From Chloroflexota bacterium (lineage in GTDB: Bacteria > Chloroflexota > Dehalococcoidia > Bin125): a stretch of DNA of 64,000 nt. The position numbers and the translations under genes are program-made. The DNA lies in contig VXQZ01000008.1 of assembly GCA_009838735.1 (NCBI GenBank), positions 36,819-100,818 on the forward strand. The letters are read 5' to 3'. This document shows, piece by piece, positions 17,632 to 26,189 of this stretch. Every line of letters starts with the position of its first letter. Positions within the stretch are counted from its first letter, which is position 1. A model generated the notes under the pieces. The model saw nothing but the letters and a program-made list of their open reading frames with translations. It searched no databases and was not told the DNA's origin.

Positions 17632-18828
17632 ATGTCCCTCACCGTGCATGGCATTCCCGTCATCGACATCGACTCGCACTACACCGAGCCGCCCGACCTC
17701 TGGACCTCGCGCGCGCCGGCCAAGTACAAGGACGCGGTGCCGCACATCGTGCTCAACGATGAAGGCCAACAGCGGTGGCAGGTGCTCGACGACATCGACT
17801 TCGGCCCGCCCGGTTTCACGGTCGTACGAGACGACGGCTCGAAGGAGTACGGCAAGATCTCGCTCGAGAGCTTCGAGCAGATGTCAAAGGCGGCGACCGA
17901 ACCGAAGGCGCGCCTGAAGCTGCTTGACGACCTGGGCATCGCGCAGCAAATCGTCTATCCAAACGTGGCCGGATTCGGTTCGCAGAATTTCGTCAAGATC
18001 GAGGACCACGAACTGCGCAACATCTGCTGCACGGTCTACAACGACGCGATCGCCGAGTTTCAGGAGGAGGGTGCAGGCCGACTCTACCCGCAGGGTCTGG
18101 TCCCCTTCTGGGACATTCCCGCCGCGGTTGACGAGTTGCAACGAATCAAAGATCTCGGCATGACCGGGATCACGATGTGCGACACACCGGAAGCCTTCGG
18201 CCTTCCGCATCTGGGCGACGCCGCGTGGGATCCGTTCTGGGACGCCTGCCAGGACATGGAGATGCCGGTCAACTTCCACATCGGCGCGGGCGCCGGCGTG
18301 GCCGACAAGCTGCTCTGGCCAGGCTACGGGCCGCAGCGCCGCCTCGCCCTCACCTCGATCAGCCTGTTCATCACCAACTTCAAGGTGATCATGAACCTGA
18401 TCTTCTCCGGCCTCTGCGAGCGCTACCCGAACATCAACTTCGTCTCGGTCGAGTCAGGAATCGGCTGGGTGCCGTTCCTGCTCGAAGCGATGGACTATCA
18501 GTTCGAAGAGACCGTCCCGACCGAGCGCGAAGGCCTGACGATGAAGCCGTCGGAGTACTTCCGCCGGCAGATCTTCGCCTCGTTCTGGTTCGAGGACTTC
18601 GGTCCGCGTGCGACTATCTCGGCGATCGGCGAGGACAACGTGATGTTCGAGACCGACTTCCCCCACCCGACCTGCCTCTACCCGAGGGCCCAGGAGCACA
18701 TCACCGAAGTCCTCACCGACCTCGACGAGGGCATCCGCGAGAAGGTGCTGAGGACAACGGCCGAACGCATCTACCACCTGCCGCCTGCGCCCGCCTCGAT
18801 CTACGAAAGCGCCGCGGCTGGCGGATAG
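17632..18828 (+). CDS. Amidohydrolase-2 family metal-dependent hydrolase
   Basis: This encodes 398 residues from ATG 17632, chosen because AGGAG sits six bases upstream; an in-frame ATG at 17611 would add seven residues. The protein starts with I-D-I-D-S-H-Y, a variant of the D-x-H metal site. It has V-N-F-H-I-G-A-G in the middle and F-E-T-D-F-P-H-P near the end, all typical of the amidohydrolase 2 family. Members act as decarboxylases or hydrolases on aromatic or oxo acids. The substrate is unknown. The gene is followed by the DUF2442/DUF4160 pair. Confidence 0.9.
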   Translation: MSLTVHGIPVIDIDSHYTEPPDLWTSRAPAKYKDAVPHIVLNDEGQQRWQVLDDIDFGPPGFTVVRDDGSKEYGKISLESFEQMSKAATEPKARLKLLDDLGIAQQIVYPNVAGFGSQNFVKIEDHELRNICCTVYNDAIAEFQEEGAGRLYPQGLVPFWDIPAAVDELQRIKDLGMTGITMCDTPEAFGLPHLGDAAWDPFWDACQDMEMPVNFHIGAGAGVADKLLWPGYGPQRRLALTSISLFITNFKVIMNLIFSGLCERYPNINFVSVESGIGWVPFLLEAMDYQFEETVPTEREGLTMKPSEYFRRQIFASFWFEDFGPRATISAIGEDNVMFETDFPHPTCLYPRAQEHITEVLTDLDEGIREKVLRTTAERIYHLPPAPASIYESAAAGG

Positions 18829-18843
18829 GAGCAGGAGCGTCCG

Positions 18844-19155
18844 ATGGACGACGTTGACCTAGACGTGTACCCAACAGACCCAGTCAAAGTGGAAGCTCGC
18901 GAGGGCCTTTCGATCTGGCTCGAGTTCGCCGACGGCGCGTCGGGAAGGGTGGACCTATCCCACTTGGCCGATGTGCCTATCTTTTCTGCTTGGCACAAGC
19001 GCGAGTTCTTTGAGTCGGTACACATCAACGACGATTTCGCCATCGAATGGGACGAAATGCTCCAACTGTGCCCCGATTCCATGTATCTGCGGGTGACAGG
19101 AAAGAGCGCGGAGGAAGTGTTTCCGCGAAGTAAGGGCGCCCCAGTGGATGCCTGA
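18844..19155 (+). CDS. DUF2442 family protein
   Basis: This encodes 103 residues. It starts at ATG 18844 with GGAGCAGGAG upstream. The pattern of a small domain with F-A-D-G near residue 28 and D-L-S-H-L resembles DUF2442. Its 3' end overlaps the start of the DUF4160 gene by eight bases. These two families are often neighbours and have been proposed as a toxin-antitoxin-like pair. The biochemical role is not established. Confidence 0.75.
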   Translation: MDDVDLDVYPTDPVKVEAREGLSIWLEFADGASGRVDLSHLADVPIFSAWHKREFFESVHINDDFAIEWDEMLQLCPDSMYLRVTGKSAEEVFPRSKGAPVDA

Positions 19156-19408
19156 GATCTGTCGGATCGGGTCAGTGAGAGTGGTCATGTATTTTGAGGA
19201 CCACGGCGGACCCCACTTCCACGTGATCGACGGTCGCCGACGGGACAAGTTCTATCTCGAAACGATGGAGTTCGAGTACGACCGCCTGCAACAGCGCAAG
19301 CAACGCGAGATTCTTCGCTGGGCCCGCGTCCGCGAGGCTGAATTGCATCGCGCTTGGCAACTCGTGATGGATCACAAAGATCCGGGCCGCATCGCGCCGC
19401 TGGACTAG
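19148..19408 (+). CDS. DUF4160 family protein
   Basis: This encodes 86 residues. The family signature is clear: M-Y-F-E-D-H-G-G-P-H-F-H-V near residues 14-26, followed by a helix ending W-A-R-V-R-E-A-E-L near residues 58-66. It overlaps the DUF2442 gene and was probably inherited with it as a unit. It may be the toxin or effector half of the pair, but this is only suggested by neighbourhood. It is followed after 18 bases by an SDR gene. Confidence 0.8.
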   Translation: MPEICRIGSVRVVMYFEDHGGPHFHVIDGRRRDKFYLETMEFEYDRLQQRKQREILRWARVREAELHRAWQLVMDHKDPGRIAPLD

Positions 19409-19426
19409 ACGCAAGGAGCATCCAAC

Positions 19427-20188
19427 ATGCCCGGACGACTCGAAGGCAAAGTCGCGATCGTCACCGGCGGTGGCGCGGGAATGGGCGCGGCCGAATGCCG
19501 GCTGTTCGCTCGTGAAGGCGCCTCCGTCGTGATCGCCGACCTCTATGAGCAGGGCGGCCTCGAGGTTGAGGAGCAGATTCGTTCGGCGGGTGGCGTCGCC
19601 AACTTCGCGATGATGGATGTCACGGCCGAGGAGGAATGGAACGCGCTGCTCAGTTCGACTCTCGAAAGGTACGGGGGTCGGCTCGACGTGTTGGTCAACA
19701 ACGCCGGACTCTCGTCAACTTCCGTGGACGACCCGAACTCGACCGAGGGCTGGCACCGGATCATGGAGGTCAACGCGACCGGCGTCTACCTCGGCACCAA
19801 GCTCGGATCGACGGCGATGCTGGCTGCCGGCAACGGCGGATCGATCGTCAACATTTCCTCGATTTACGGCTTCGTGGGCTCCGACGGCGGGCATCCGGCC
19901 TATCACGCCTCGAAGGCTGCGGTGCGTAATTTCTCGAAAGCGATGGCGGTGCGGCTCGGTCCGGACGGCATCCGCGTCAACACGGTCCATCCCGGGTTCA
20001 TGCCGCCGATGCGATCGAGCACCGGAATCTCCGAGGAGATGCGGGCCAGACTGGTGCGATCGATTCCTCTGCGGCGCACGGGCGAGGTCGACGAGGTGGC
20101 CAACGGCGTGCTCTTCCTCGCCTCCGACGAGTCGTCTTATGTCACCGGTGCTGAACTCAAGATCGATGGCGGATTCCTCGCTCGCTGA
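19427..20188 (+). CDS. Short-chain dehydrogenase/reductase
   Basis: This encodes 253 residues of the classical SDR family. It has the Rossmann motif T-G-G-G-A-G-M-G near residues 13-20, N-N-A-G near 90, a catalytic Ser in V-N-I-S-S-I-Y-G, and Y-H-A-S-K (Y-x-x-x-K). The C-terminal Y-V-T-G-A-E-L-K-I-D-G-G is also typical. It would oxidise or reduce an alcohol or ketone with NAD(P). The substrate is unknown. It is one of six SDR genes in the window and follows the DUF4160 gene closely. Confidence 0.93.
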   Translation: MPGRLEGKVAIVTGGGAGMGAAECRLFAREGASVVIADLYEQGGLEVEEQIRSAGGVANFAMMDVTAEEEWNALLSSTLERYGGRLDVLVNNAGLSSTSVDDPNSTEGWHRIMEVNATGVYLGTKLGSTAMLAAGNGGSIVNISSIYGFVGSDGGHPAYHASKAAVRNFSKAMAVRLGPDGIRVNTVHPGFMPPMRSSTGISEEMRARLVRSIPLRRTGEVDEVANGVLFLASDESSYVTGAELKIDGGFLAR

Positions 20189-20378
20189 TCTGTCCGCCGC
20201 TACCTCCCATTGGTTGACAGTCCTGTTATCACTTGAGACAGTGAGGCCAGTGCAATCGTTAGCTGACCGCAAAATCGGCTGGCGAACATGAGGACTGAAC
20301 AGCGATTCGGGGCGACCGCGATAAGCTAACGTCAAGTAACTCCCACCACGGCGGGCGTGGGGCAAGGAGGAGCCGGGA

Positions 20379-21134
20379 ATGAGACCCATCCTGTTTGAAG
20401 GCGCGGCGCGGCGATGGAGCCTCGGCGTGGCCTTGCTTGCCGCGTTGACAATCCTGTTGATCAATTTCGCGCCATCGATCACGGCTCAGGACAATCCGCG
20501 TCCCCCTCACTGGTTCTGGGGGAACGACCTCGACTCCTACGTTGGCGATCAGGTCATCGCGATCAATCAGGACGGCGTACAGGTTGGATCCACGACTGTG
20601 GAGAGCCGAGGCGAATGGACGGTCACCGTCAGTCCGGAGGACGCCAGGACCGTCACGCTCCGGTTGATCTCCAACTCCGGCACACGCGCAACTGACCCGT
20701 TGGACGTGATGGACGGCGGCTTCGACGCCGATGGTCTGTCGATTTCCGATTTCAGGCACCGGATTTCTGAAGAATTGGGCGGCTCGGACGCAACAATTGC
20801 AGTCCGCATCATCGCTCGCCGAGCTGACGACGGCAGAATCGAGTTCGGCATGCGCGATCCCAGCGGCGCCGAGATCTTCCCGCGGGCCCGTTTCTTCCCC
20901 CAGGGTGGTCCAGGCCACACCCGCTGGCTACGCAGTTCGTTGATCGATTTCGGGGACGGATTCGTGGGTCGGATTATCGCCCGCTACGTGGATGCAGACG
21001 GCCGCACCGAGTTCGGATTCAGAGTCGAAGGCTACGACGATCTCTTCCCGCGGGCCCGATTCTTCCCGGCGAGCGGTCCGGATCACAACCGTTGGCTGCG
21101 TAGCTCCGAGATCGAAATCGGCATGCCCCGCTAG
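20379..21134 (+). CDS. Secreted protein with two copies of a novel repeat
   Basis: This encodes 251 residues. AAGGAGG precedes the ATG. Residues 15-37 form a signal peptide or anchor. Residues 42-105 are a small beta domain beginning P-P-H-W-F-W-G, like the carboxypeptidase-regulatory or Ig-type modules of secreted proteins. Residues 142-191 and 197-247 are the clearest copies in the window of a roughly 48-residue repeat: I-I-A-R, then G-R-x-E-F-G-x-R, F-P-R-A-R-F-F and R-W-L-R-S-S. The two copies are strongly alike. The same pair is fused to redox or RCC1 domains in three other genes here. No family name is known to me. A strong terminator follows the stop. Confidence 0.8.
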   Translation: MRPILFEGAARRWSLGVALLAALTILLINFAPSITAQDNPRPPHWFWGNDLDSYVGDQVIAINQDGVQVGSTTVESRGEWTVTVSPEDARTVTLRLISNSGTRATDPLDVMDGGFDADGLSISDFRHRISEELGGSDATIAVRIIARRADDGRIEFGMRDPSGAEIFPRARFFPQGGPGHTRWLRSSLIDFGDGFVGRIIARYVDADGRTEFGFRVEGYDDLFPRARFFPASGPDHNRWLRSSEIEIGMPR

Positions 21135-21161
21135 GCAATCGCGGGGTTTGCCCAACTGACC

Positions 21162-21193
21162 AGCCCACTCCTTACGGAGTGGGCTGTTTTGTT
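21162..21193 (+). terminator. Rho-independent terminator
   Basis: AGCCCACTCC (21162-21171) pairs perfectly with GGAGTGGGCT (21176-21185) over a TTAC loop and is followed by GTTTTGTT. It lies between the convergent secreted-protein gene and MFS gene. A second, smaller hairpin, CCCCGC/GCGGGG followed by TTT, lies just before it at about 21126-21148 and overlaps the stop codon. Confidence 0.9.
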
Positions 21194-21203
21194 CTTGACC
21201 CCG

Positions 21204-22553
21204 TTAGAACCGTTTCTGCGATGCCGGACGGGCGGCTGGATTCGTTGATGGTGTGATCAACCGCGCCACGCGCCGGACGAGCGCTGCCAACGGCAGACGA
21301 CGCTTGGCCGGTAGGCGCAGCATCAGGCAGAGAATCGCCGATCCTGCCCAGAGCGCCGAGCAGGTGTAGAAGGCGACATCGTACGAACCGATCACGTCGT
21401 AGGACAGCGCCACCAGGGTCGGCGTGAGCGCATTGATCCCCATCGCCACCGGGAATCCGACTGCCCGAACGGCTCCCAGGTGACGTCGGCCGAAATATTC
21501 GGCCCAGAACATGTCCTGGATCGGGATATTGCCACCGATTCCGGCGCCCATGACGGCCAGAGCTGCGGCAATCAGCCAGAAGTTGCCCGAAGGACCCGCG
21601 TTGATCACCAACACGAAGCCCATCGCTCCGAGCGCAAACGAGACGAACCCCACCACGCGTGTGTCCCAACGGTCGAGCGCCCAGCCCCATGGCGGTTTCG
21701 TCAACATCGAGAACAGCGAGAATGCACCTACCGCCAGTGGAGCCTGGGCCGCAGTCAGGCCGTGTTCACGGAGGAAGAAGACTCCGTTCAACAGAATCGC
21801 AAAGATGCCGACCACCGAGATGCCAAAGATCAGCACAATCAGGTAGAAGCTGCTCGACCTCAACGCCTCAGATCGAGTGAGCGAGGTTCGCTCATCGTGC
21901 TCGGCTGCCTGAATCTGGGCCGACGTCAGTTGTGTCGGACCACCGTCCGGTAACATCCCGTGATCTTCGGGGCGCCGTCGCATCATCAACGCCGACGGAA
22001 TGAAGATCACCGCGTAGCATCCCGCCAGCACGATCCATGCCGTACGCCAGTCCAGCGGTGCGATCAGCGCCACGGCGGTAAACGACGGCCAGAACAGTCC
22101 AGCCATCGACACACCCATCGACGTCCAACCGAGCGCCTGACCGCGCTTGGCCACGAACCACTTGGAGACGGCGATCGATACCACCAGGAATCCAGAAACC
22201 GACGACGCGGTCACCAGCAGCACACCGCGAACCAGCACGTACTCCCAGTACTCGCCCACCTGGCTCATCAGGAAGAGCGCAGGGATGCAGACGGCCGCTG
22301 CGCCCAGCATGATCGGTCGCGCGCCGAACCGATCGACACGAGGCCCCAGCAGAAATCCGATGAACATCAACAGCAGTTGGCCGATCGAGTCGGCCGCGAA
22401 GAACTGCGTCCGTGTCCAACCGAACTCTTCGACCATCTCCGGTGCAAAGACCGCGGCCACGGAGGTCTGGACGCCCACGGCCACGAACTGCGCCATGAAC
22501 GCCGCTGCGACGATGATCCAGCCGTAGAACACCGGCCGACCGAAGAGCGTCAT
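21204..22553 (-). CDS. Major facilitator superfamily transporter
   Basis: This encodes 449 residues from ATG 22553, with about twelve hydrophobic segments in two halves. The first loop carries G-P-R-V-D-R-F-G-A-R-P, matching the MFS motif between segments 2 and 3. A basic cytoplasmic stretch between the halves (M-M-R-R-R-P-E-D-H-G near residues 190-200) fits the family. It resembles monocarboxylate/oxalate-formate type carriers, but the substrate is not predictable. The start overlaps the stop of the upstream DUF5615 gene by four bases (ATGA), suggesting translational coupling. A longer frame to 22691 runs inside that gene and is rejected. Confidence 0.9.
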   Translation of the reverse strand: MTLFGRPVFYGWIIVAAAFMAQFVAVGVQTSVAAVFAPEMVEEFGWTRTQFFAADSIGQLLLMFIGFLLGPRVDRFGARPIMLGAAAVCIPALFLMSQVGEYWEYVLVRGVLLVTASSVSGFLVVSIAVSKWFVAKRGQALGWTSMGVSMAGLFWPSFTAVALIAPLDWRTAWIVLAGCYAVIFIPSALMMRRRPEDHGMLPDGGPTQLTSAQIQAAEHDERTSLTRSEALRSSSFYLIVLIFGISVVGIFAILLNGVFFLREHGLTAAQAPLAVGAFSLFSMLTKPPWGWALDRWDTRVVGFVSFALGAMGFVLVINAGPSGNFWLIAAALAVMGAGIGGNIPIQDMFWAEYFGRRHLGAVRAVGFPVAMGINALTPTLVALSYDVIGSYDVAFYTCSALWAGSAILCLMLRLPAKRRLPLAALVRRVARLITPSTNPAARPASQKRF

Positions 22554-22978
22554 AGAGGTTGGGGCGGCCCGGGCATGCGTTGGATTTGTTCGGACGAACT
22601 GAACCGCACCTTGTACGTCTGACCGGACAGCGTTGTCAAACGAACATTTGGATCGCCTGAGAGCCTCGTCTCGATTTCTCGCCAACGCCAAAGAAGAGCA
22701 CGGGCTTGTTCAAGACCATCATCTGGTTGGCTAGAGCTGAATCGAAGGCGTATGACTCGTACGGCCTCAAGCATCGCCAGTCGCGAAGCCCACCACTCGC
22801 TGAATTGGCGGTGCAAGTCGATCGTGATGAAGATGTCGTATTCCCGCGCCGCCTGGAGGACGACCTCATCGGATTGGCCAGCCAGACCGACATTTGTCGC
22901 GTGCTGCGAAGGATGTCCCAAGGAAGTGAGTATCTCCCCAAGGCTCGGTGCGGTGTCCTCATCCAATAGACAACGCAC
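22550..22978 (-). CDS. DUF5615 PIN-like protein (possible toxin)
   Basis: This encodes 142 residues with a GTG start. It begins M-R-C-L-L-D-E-D and has D-I-F-I-T-I-D-L-H-R-Q-F near residues 48-59. These give the two acidic clusters of the PIN-like DUF5615 fold (Mut7-C type). DUF5615 genes usually follow a DUF433 gene, as here with a 20-base overlap, and are viewed as a VapBC-like toxin-antitoxin pair with a predicted RNase. Activity has not been shown for this member. The downstream MFS gene is coupled to it. Confidence 0.75.
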   Translation of the reverse strand: MRCLLDEDTAPSLGEILTSLGHPSQHATNVGLAGQSDEVVLQAAREYDIFITIDLHRQFSEWWASRLAMLEAVRVIRLRFSSSQPDDGLEQARALLWRWREIETRLSGDPNVRLTTLSGQTYKVRFSSSEQIQRMPGPPQPL

Positions 22979-23675
22979 GACGAGACTTCTTCATTGAAAT
23001 CGCTTGCTCGAATCGAACAGCACTTTCGACCTGCTCCTCGGAGAGATTGAATCGCTCCGCAATCATAGGAATCTCTTGATAACCCTTCCTGTGAATCGCG
23101 GCGATCATCGCGGTTTCCAGTCGAGTCCCACTCACTACAGGGTTGCCTCCTACCACAGCAGGATCCATGGTTAGCTCGCTGCCAAAGGCACTCAAAGTGC
23201 CTAGGGGGCCTTCGATCTGGATGGCTCGAACCGCCCGAAGGGCCAAGTCGAAGTCCCTTTCAGCCACACTCACCCGTCTGGATTCTGCGCTCGCGATGAG
23301 ATCGCTGTGAGCCAGCTGCTTGTCCAGGATGGTGTACCCGATTCCGTCCTGTACAGGCACGATGACGTGCTTCTGATAAGCCAACAGAGGAAGTCGGTAC
23401 CAGTCAGGAACTTCCTGCTCTAGCCGGAGCAGATTCGGCCGAAGGCGGTTCCTCGGCAAGCGCTGTTCAAGCAGTTTGACGGCGGCTCGAACCTTGGAGT
23501 ATTCGACCCAGGAGTACAGCCGACGCAGTCCTCTGCCGCCGGGCAAGACAGTCGCCACAATCAAGCCCGATCGATGCCAGCGGCTGAGTTGCTGCGGTGT
23601 TGCCCCAGCCAATCGGGCAACGAGTCCGCTGCGAAGCGCACCGCGAGTAAAGATGCTCTCAGACATGAAGCGCAT
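22959..23675 (-). CDS. MerR-type HTH plus DUF433 protein (possible antitoxin)
   Basis: This encodes 238 residues. Residues 10-70 resemble a MerR-like winged helix (L-A-G-A-T-P-Q-Q-L-S-R-W-H-R-S-G, then R-R-L-Y-S). Residues about 170-230 match DUF433: D-P-A-V-V-G-G-N-P-V-V-S-G-T-R-L-E-T, followed by F-N-L-S-E-E-Q-V. DUF433 proteins are partner antitoxins of DUF5615 proteins. The gene overlaps its partner by 20 bases, so the pair is one transcript. The HTH could autoregulate the operon. Confidence 0.8.
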   Translation of the reverse strand: MRFMSESIFTRGALRSGLVARLAGATPQQLSRWHRSGLIVATVLPGGRGLRRLYSWVEYSKVRAAVKLLEQRLPRNRLRPNLLRLEQEVPDWYRLPLLAYQKHVIVPVQDGIGYTILDKQLAHSDLIASAESRRVSVAERDFDLALRAVRAIQIEGPLGTLSAFGSELTMDPAVVGGNPVVSGTRLETAMIAAIHRKGYQEIPMIAERFNLSEEQVESAVRFEQAISMKKSRRALSIG

Positions 23676-23718
23676 CCTTCCCCTACGTCTTCTTCACGAT
23701 AGTTGCGCCATCCGAGCG

Positions 23719-24573
23719 CTATGCCGATGGCGTCTCGATGCCGAGGGCGTCGAACATGCGCTGCATGTTCTCGCCGAACTCGTCCTGGCGGGGACGGCCG
23801 AGGGTCAGGCCACCATCGACCACCAATGCGTGGCCGGTCACGAAGGTCGAATCATCGCTGGACAACCACAGTGCCGCGTGCGCGATGTCCGACGGCCGGC
23901 CCGAGCGCTGGATCGGCTGCGCCTGTCCCATCACCTCGGCCATCGCCTCCACCGTCTTGTCGGCATCTGCTGCTGACAGACCCAGCGACTTCCCGAAGAT
24001 CGGCGTGGCGATTCCACCCGGACAGATGCAGTTCACGCGGATGCTGTGCTCGCCCAGCTCGTACGCGGCGACTTTGGTCAGATGCACTACCGCGCCCTTG
24101 GCCACGCTGTAAATCGCCGGTCCGTTGCCGGCGCTCACGCCCGCAATGCTCGCGGTGCTCACGATCGACCCTCCGTCGCCCTGGGCAATCATCGCCCGCG
24201 CAGAGTGCTTGATCCCGAAGAAGACGCCCTTCAGCAGGCCGCCCATCGTGAGCTCGTACTCATCCTCCTCAACCTCGGTCACCCCGCCGAGCGCTCCCGC
24301 GTATCCAGCATTGTTGAAGATCGCATCGATCCGACCGTAACGGTCGATCGCATGAGCAACCGCGCCCTGCACGTCTGCCTCGGCCGAGACATCGGCGTGG
24401 ACGTACGTTGTGTCTCCGCCAATCGACTCAACCAGCGCGTGACCGCGTTCGTCCTGGATATCGGCGACAACAACCCGCCCGCCTTCTTCAGCAAACAGGC
24501 GCACCGAACCTTCGCCGATTCCGCTGGCTCCTCCGGTAATGACCGCTACCTTGCCGTCGATTCGTCCTGCCAT
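23719..24573 (-). CDS. Short-chain dehydrogenase/reductase
   Basis: This encodes 284 residues from ATG 24573, with GGAG upstream; an earlier ATG at 24597 is less likely. The SDR motifs are T-G-G-A-S-G-I-G-E-G near residue 13, N-N-A-G near 86, S-T-A-S-I in place of the usual S-S, and Y-S-V-A-K. The C-terminus extends about 25 residues past the family end (G-E-N-M-Q-R-M-F). The substrate is unknown. It is divergent from another SDR gene that starts at 24684. Confidence 0.92.
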   Translation of the reverse strand: MAGRIDGKVAVITGGASGIGEGSVRLFAEEGGRVVVADIQDERGHALVESIGGDTTYVHADVSAEADVQGAVAHAIDRYGRIDAIFNNAGYAGALGGVTEVEEDEYELTMGGLLKGVFFGIKHSARAMIAQGDGGSIVSTASIAGVSAGNGPAIYSVAKGAVVHLTKVAAYELGEHSIRVNCICPGGIATPIFGKSLGLSAADADKTVEAMAEVMGQAQPIQRSGRPSDIAHAALWLSSDDSTFVTGHALVVDGGLTLGRPRQDEFGENMQRMFDALGIETPSA

Positions 24574-24683
24574 GATCGCTGCTCCGCCCTGCTGCAAACG
24601 CTTCGCGTGAGCGTAGGATACGCACCGTCCTCATTCCGGCGAATCTCTAGACTGCCCACGCCACAGGACGAAGTAGCAGGAGC

Positions 24684-25433
24684 ATGATGATGGTCGACCG
24701 ACTGAAGGACAAAGTTGCACTGATTACCGGCGGATCGCGAGGTCAGGGCGCCGCCGAAGCTGAACTCTTTGCGGCCGAGGGCGCAAAGGTGGTGATCGCG
24801 GATGTCCTCGACACCGACGGCGCCGACATCGCCGCCCGGATCGGCGATGCGGCGACCTACCACCACCTGGACGTCTCGAACGAGGACGCCTGGCACGCAC
24901 TCGTCGCCGAGATCGTCGAGCAGCACGGCAAGCTCGATGCGCTGGTCAACAACGCCGGCATCTACCGCAATGCGCCGATCGTGGAAATGACACGGGAGAC
25001 CTACCAGGAAGTCGTTGACATCAATCAGATCGGCGTCTGGCTGGGGATGAAGGCGGTCGGACCGCAGATGATGGTGCAACAGTCGGGCTCGGTGGTCAAC
25101 ATCTCCTCGACCGCCGGTTTCCGAGGCGGCCCAGGCTCGATCGCATACACGGCCAGTAAGTTCGCCGTCCGCGGCATGACCAAGGTGGCCGCGCGCGAAT
25201 GGGGCCGCTACAACATCCGCGTCAACAGCATCCATCCCGGCCCAATCGACACGATGATGCTCCACCAGGTCCCCGGCTTCGAAGCCGACAGCGATCGATT
25301 CCTCAGAAACACCCCGCTCCGACGAGCCGCCGACCCGTCCGAGGTCGCCTACCTCGCCCTCTATCTGGCCAGCGATGAATCCAGCTTCAGCACCGGAGCC
25401 GAGTTCATCGTCGACGGCGGCGGCCTGGCCTAG
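24684..25433 (+). CDS. Short-chain dehydrogenase/reductase
   Basis: This encodes 249 residues. It has T-G-G-S-R-G-Q-G near residue 15, N-N-A-G-I near 90, N-I-S-S-T-A-G-F and Y-T-A-S-K, then R-V-N-S-I-H-P-G-P-I-D-T. The G-S-R-G-Q-G loop and N-Q-I-G-V-W-L-G-M segment resemble the tandem SDRs at 56729-58354, so the three may be paralogues. The family resembles 3-alpha/20-beta-hydroxysteroid dehydrogenases. GGAGC lies just before the start. The substrate is unknown. Confidence 0.92.
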   Translation: MMMVDRLKDKVALITGGSRGQGAAEAELFAAEGAKVVIADVLDTDGADIAARIGDAATYHHLDVSNEDAWHALVAEIVEQHGKLDALVNNAGIYRNAPIVEMTRETYQEVVDINQIGVWLGMKAVGPQMMVQQSGSVVNISSTAGFRGGPGSIAYTASKFAVRGMTKVAAREWGRYNIRVNSIHPGPIDTMMLHQVPGFEADSDRFLRNTPLRRAADPSEVAYLALYLASDESSFSTGAEFIVDGGGLA

Positions 25434-25442
25434 CTTCTTCGC

Positions 25443-26165
25443 TCAGGACAACAACTGCCGAGCCAGGTCGGCGAAGTCGGTGGCGTTGACGGTGAATGAT
25501 GGGTCGGGCGACATGTCGGGATCGTTGCCCTCCCCGCGCTCGGTCGCGACCGGCACATAGGCCGTCGGCATCCCGGCGCGAGCGGCCGCCTGCAGATCGC
25601 CCTTGTGCGCCGCGCACATCATCACCTCGGAGATATCCAGTCCGAGGTACCTCGCTGAAGCGTGGTATGCCTCGGGCTCGGGCTTGTAGTGACCGAGGAA
25701 CTCGCAGCTGAGGATGCCGTCCCAACTGATCCCGTTGTGCTTGCTGCAATCGACCGCAATCGCCCAGGACATCACTGTCAGCACGGTCACCTTGTAGCGC
25801 GAGCGCAGCGCCTCCAGGCACTCGGCCGAGCCCGGCCACGCGTTCATCCGATGCCAGACCTGGTTCAGTTCGTCGCGTTCGCTCGGGCTGAGGCTCAGCT
25901 GCGGATGCGCCTCCATCACCTCGTCCAGCACCCGACGATGCAGCTGGTCCGCATTGAGCCAGGGCAGGTCACCGCGACGCACCAGCTGCAGCCGCTTGAA
26001 CATCGTGAAGCGCCACATGTTCGTGAACGCCGCCACATCAAGCTCGGCGCCCTGCGCTTCGGCGATCGCGGAGACCTCACCCTTGATCGTGTGATGCCAG
26101 TCGAAGATCGTCCCGCCGATGTCCCAGGCAAGAGCCTTCACATTGCTCAGATCGGTCATGTCCAA
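25443..26165 (-). CDS. HAD-superfamily hydrolase, haloacid-dehalogenase-like
   Basis: This encodes 240 residues. The nucleophile motif is W-D-I-G-G-T near residues 14-19, a variant of D-x-x-G-T. The T-V-M-S segment gives motif II, and C-E-F-L-G-H-Y-K-P-E-P gives the Lys motif. The overall order resembles L-2-haloacid dehalogenases and phosphatases with a C1 cap. The position after the nucleophile differs from the D-x-D of phosphatases, which fits dehalogenase-like chemistry. The substrate is not known. Ten bases separate its stop from the SDR stop, so the two converge. Confidence 0.88.
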   Translation of the reverse strand: MDMTDLSNVKALAWDIGGTIFDWHHTIKGEVSAIAEAQGAELDVAAFTNMWRFTMFKRLQLVRRGDLPWLNADQLHRRVLDEVMEAHPQLSLSPSERDELNQVWHRMNAWPGSAECLEALRSRYKVTVLTVMSWAIAVDCSKHNGISWDGILSCEFLGHYKPEPEAYHASARYLGLDISEVMMCAAHKGDLQAAARAGMPTAYVPVATERGEGNDPDMSPDPSFTVNATDFADLARQLLS

Positions 26166-26189
26166 CTCCAGTTCCGCATCATCCTTCGC

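Noticed and set aside
20214..20242. Promoter with TTGACA at 20214-20219 for the secreted repeat protein
   Set aside because: No acceptable -10 box is found 16-18 bases downstream, so only the -35 half is supported.
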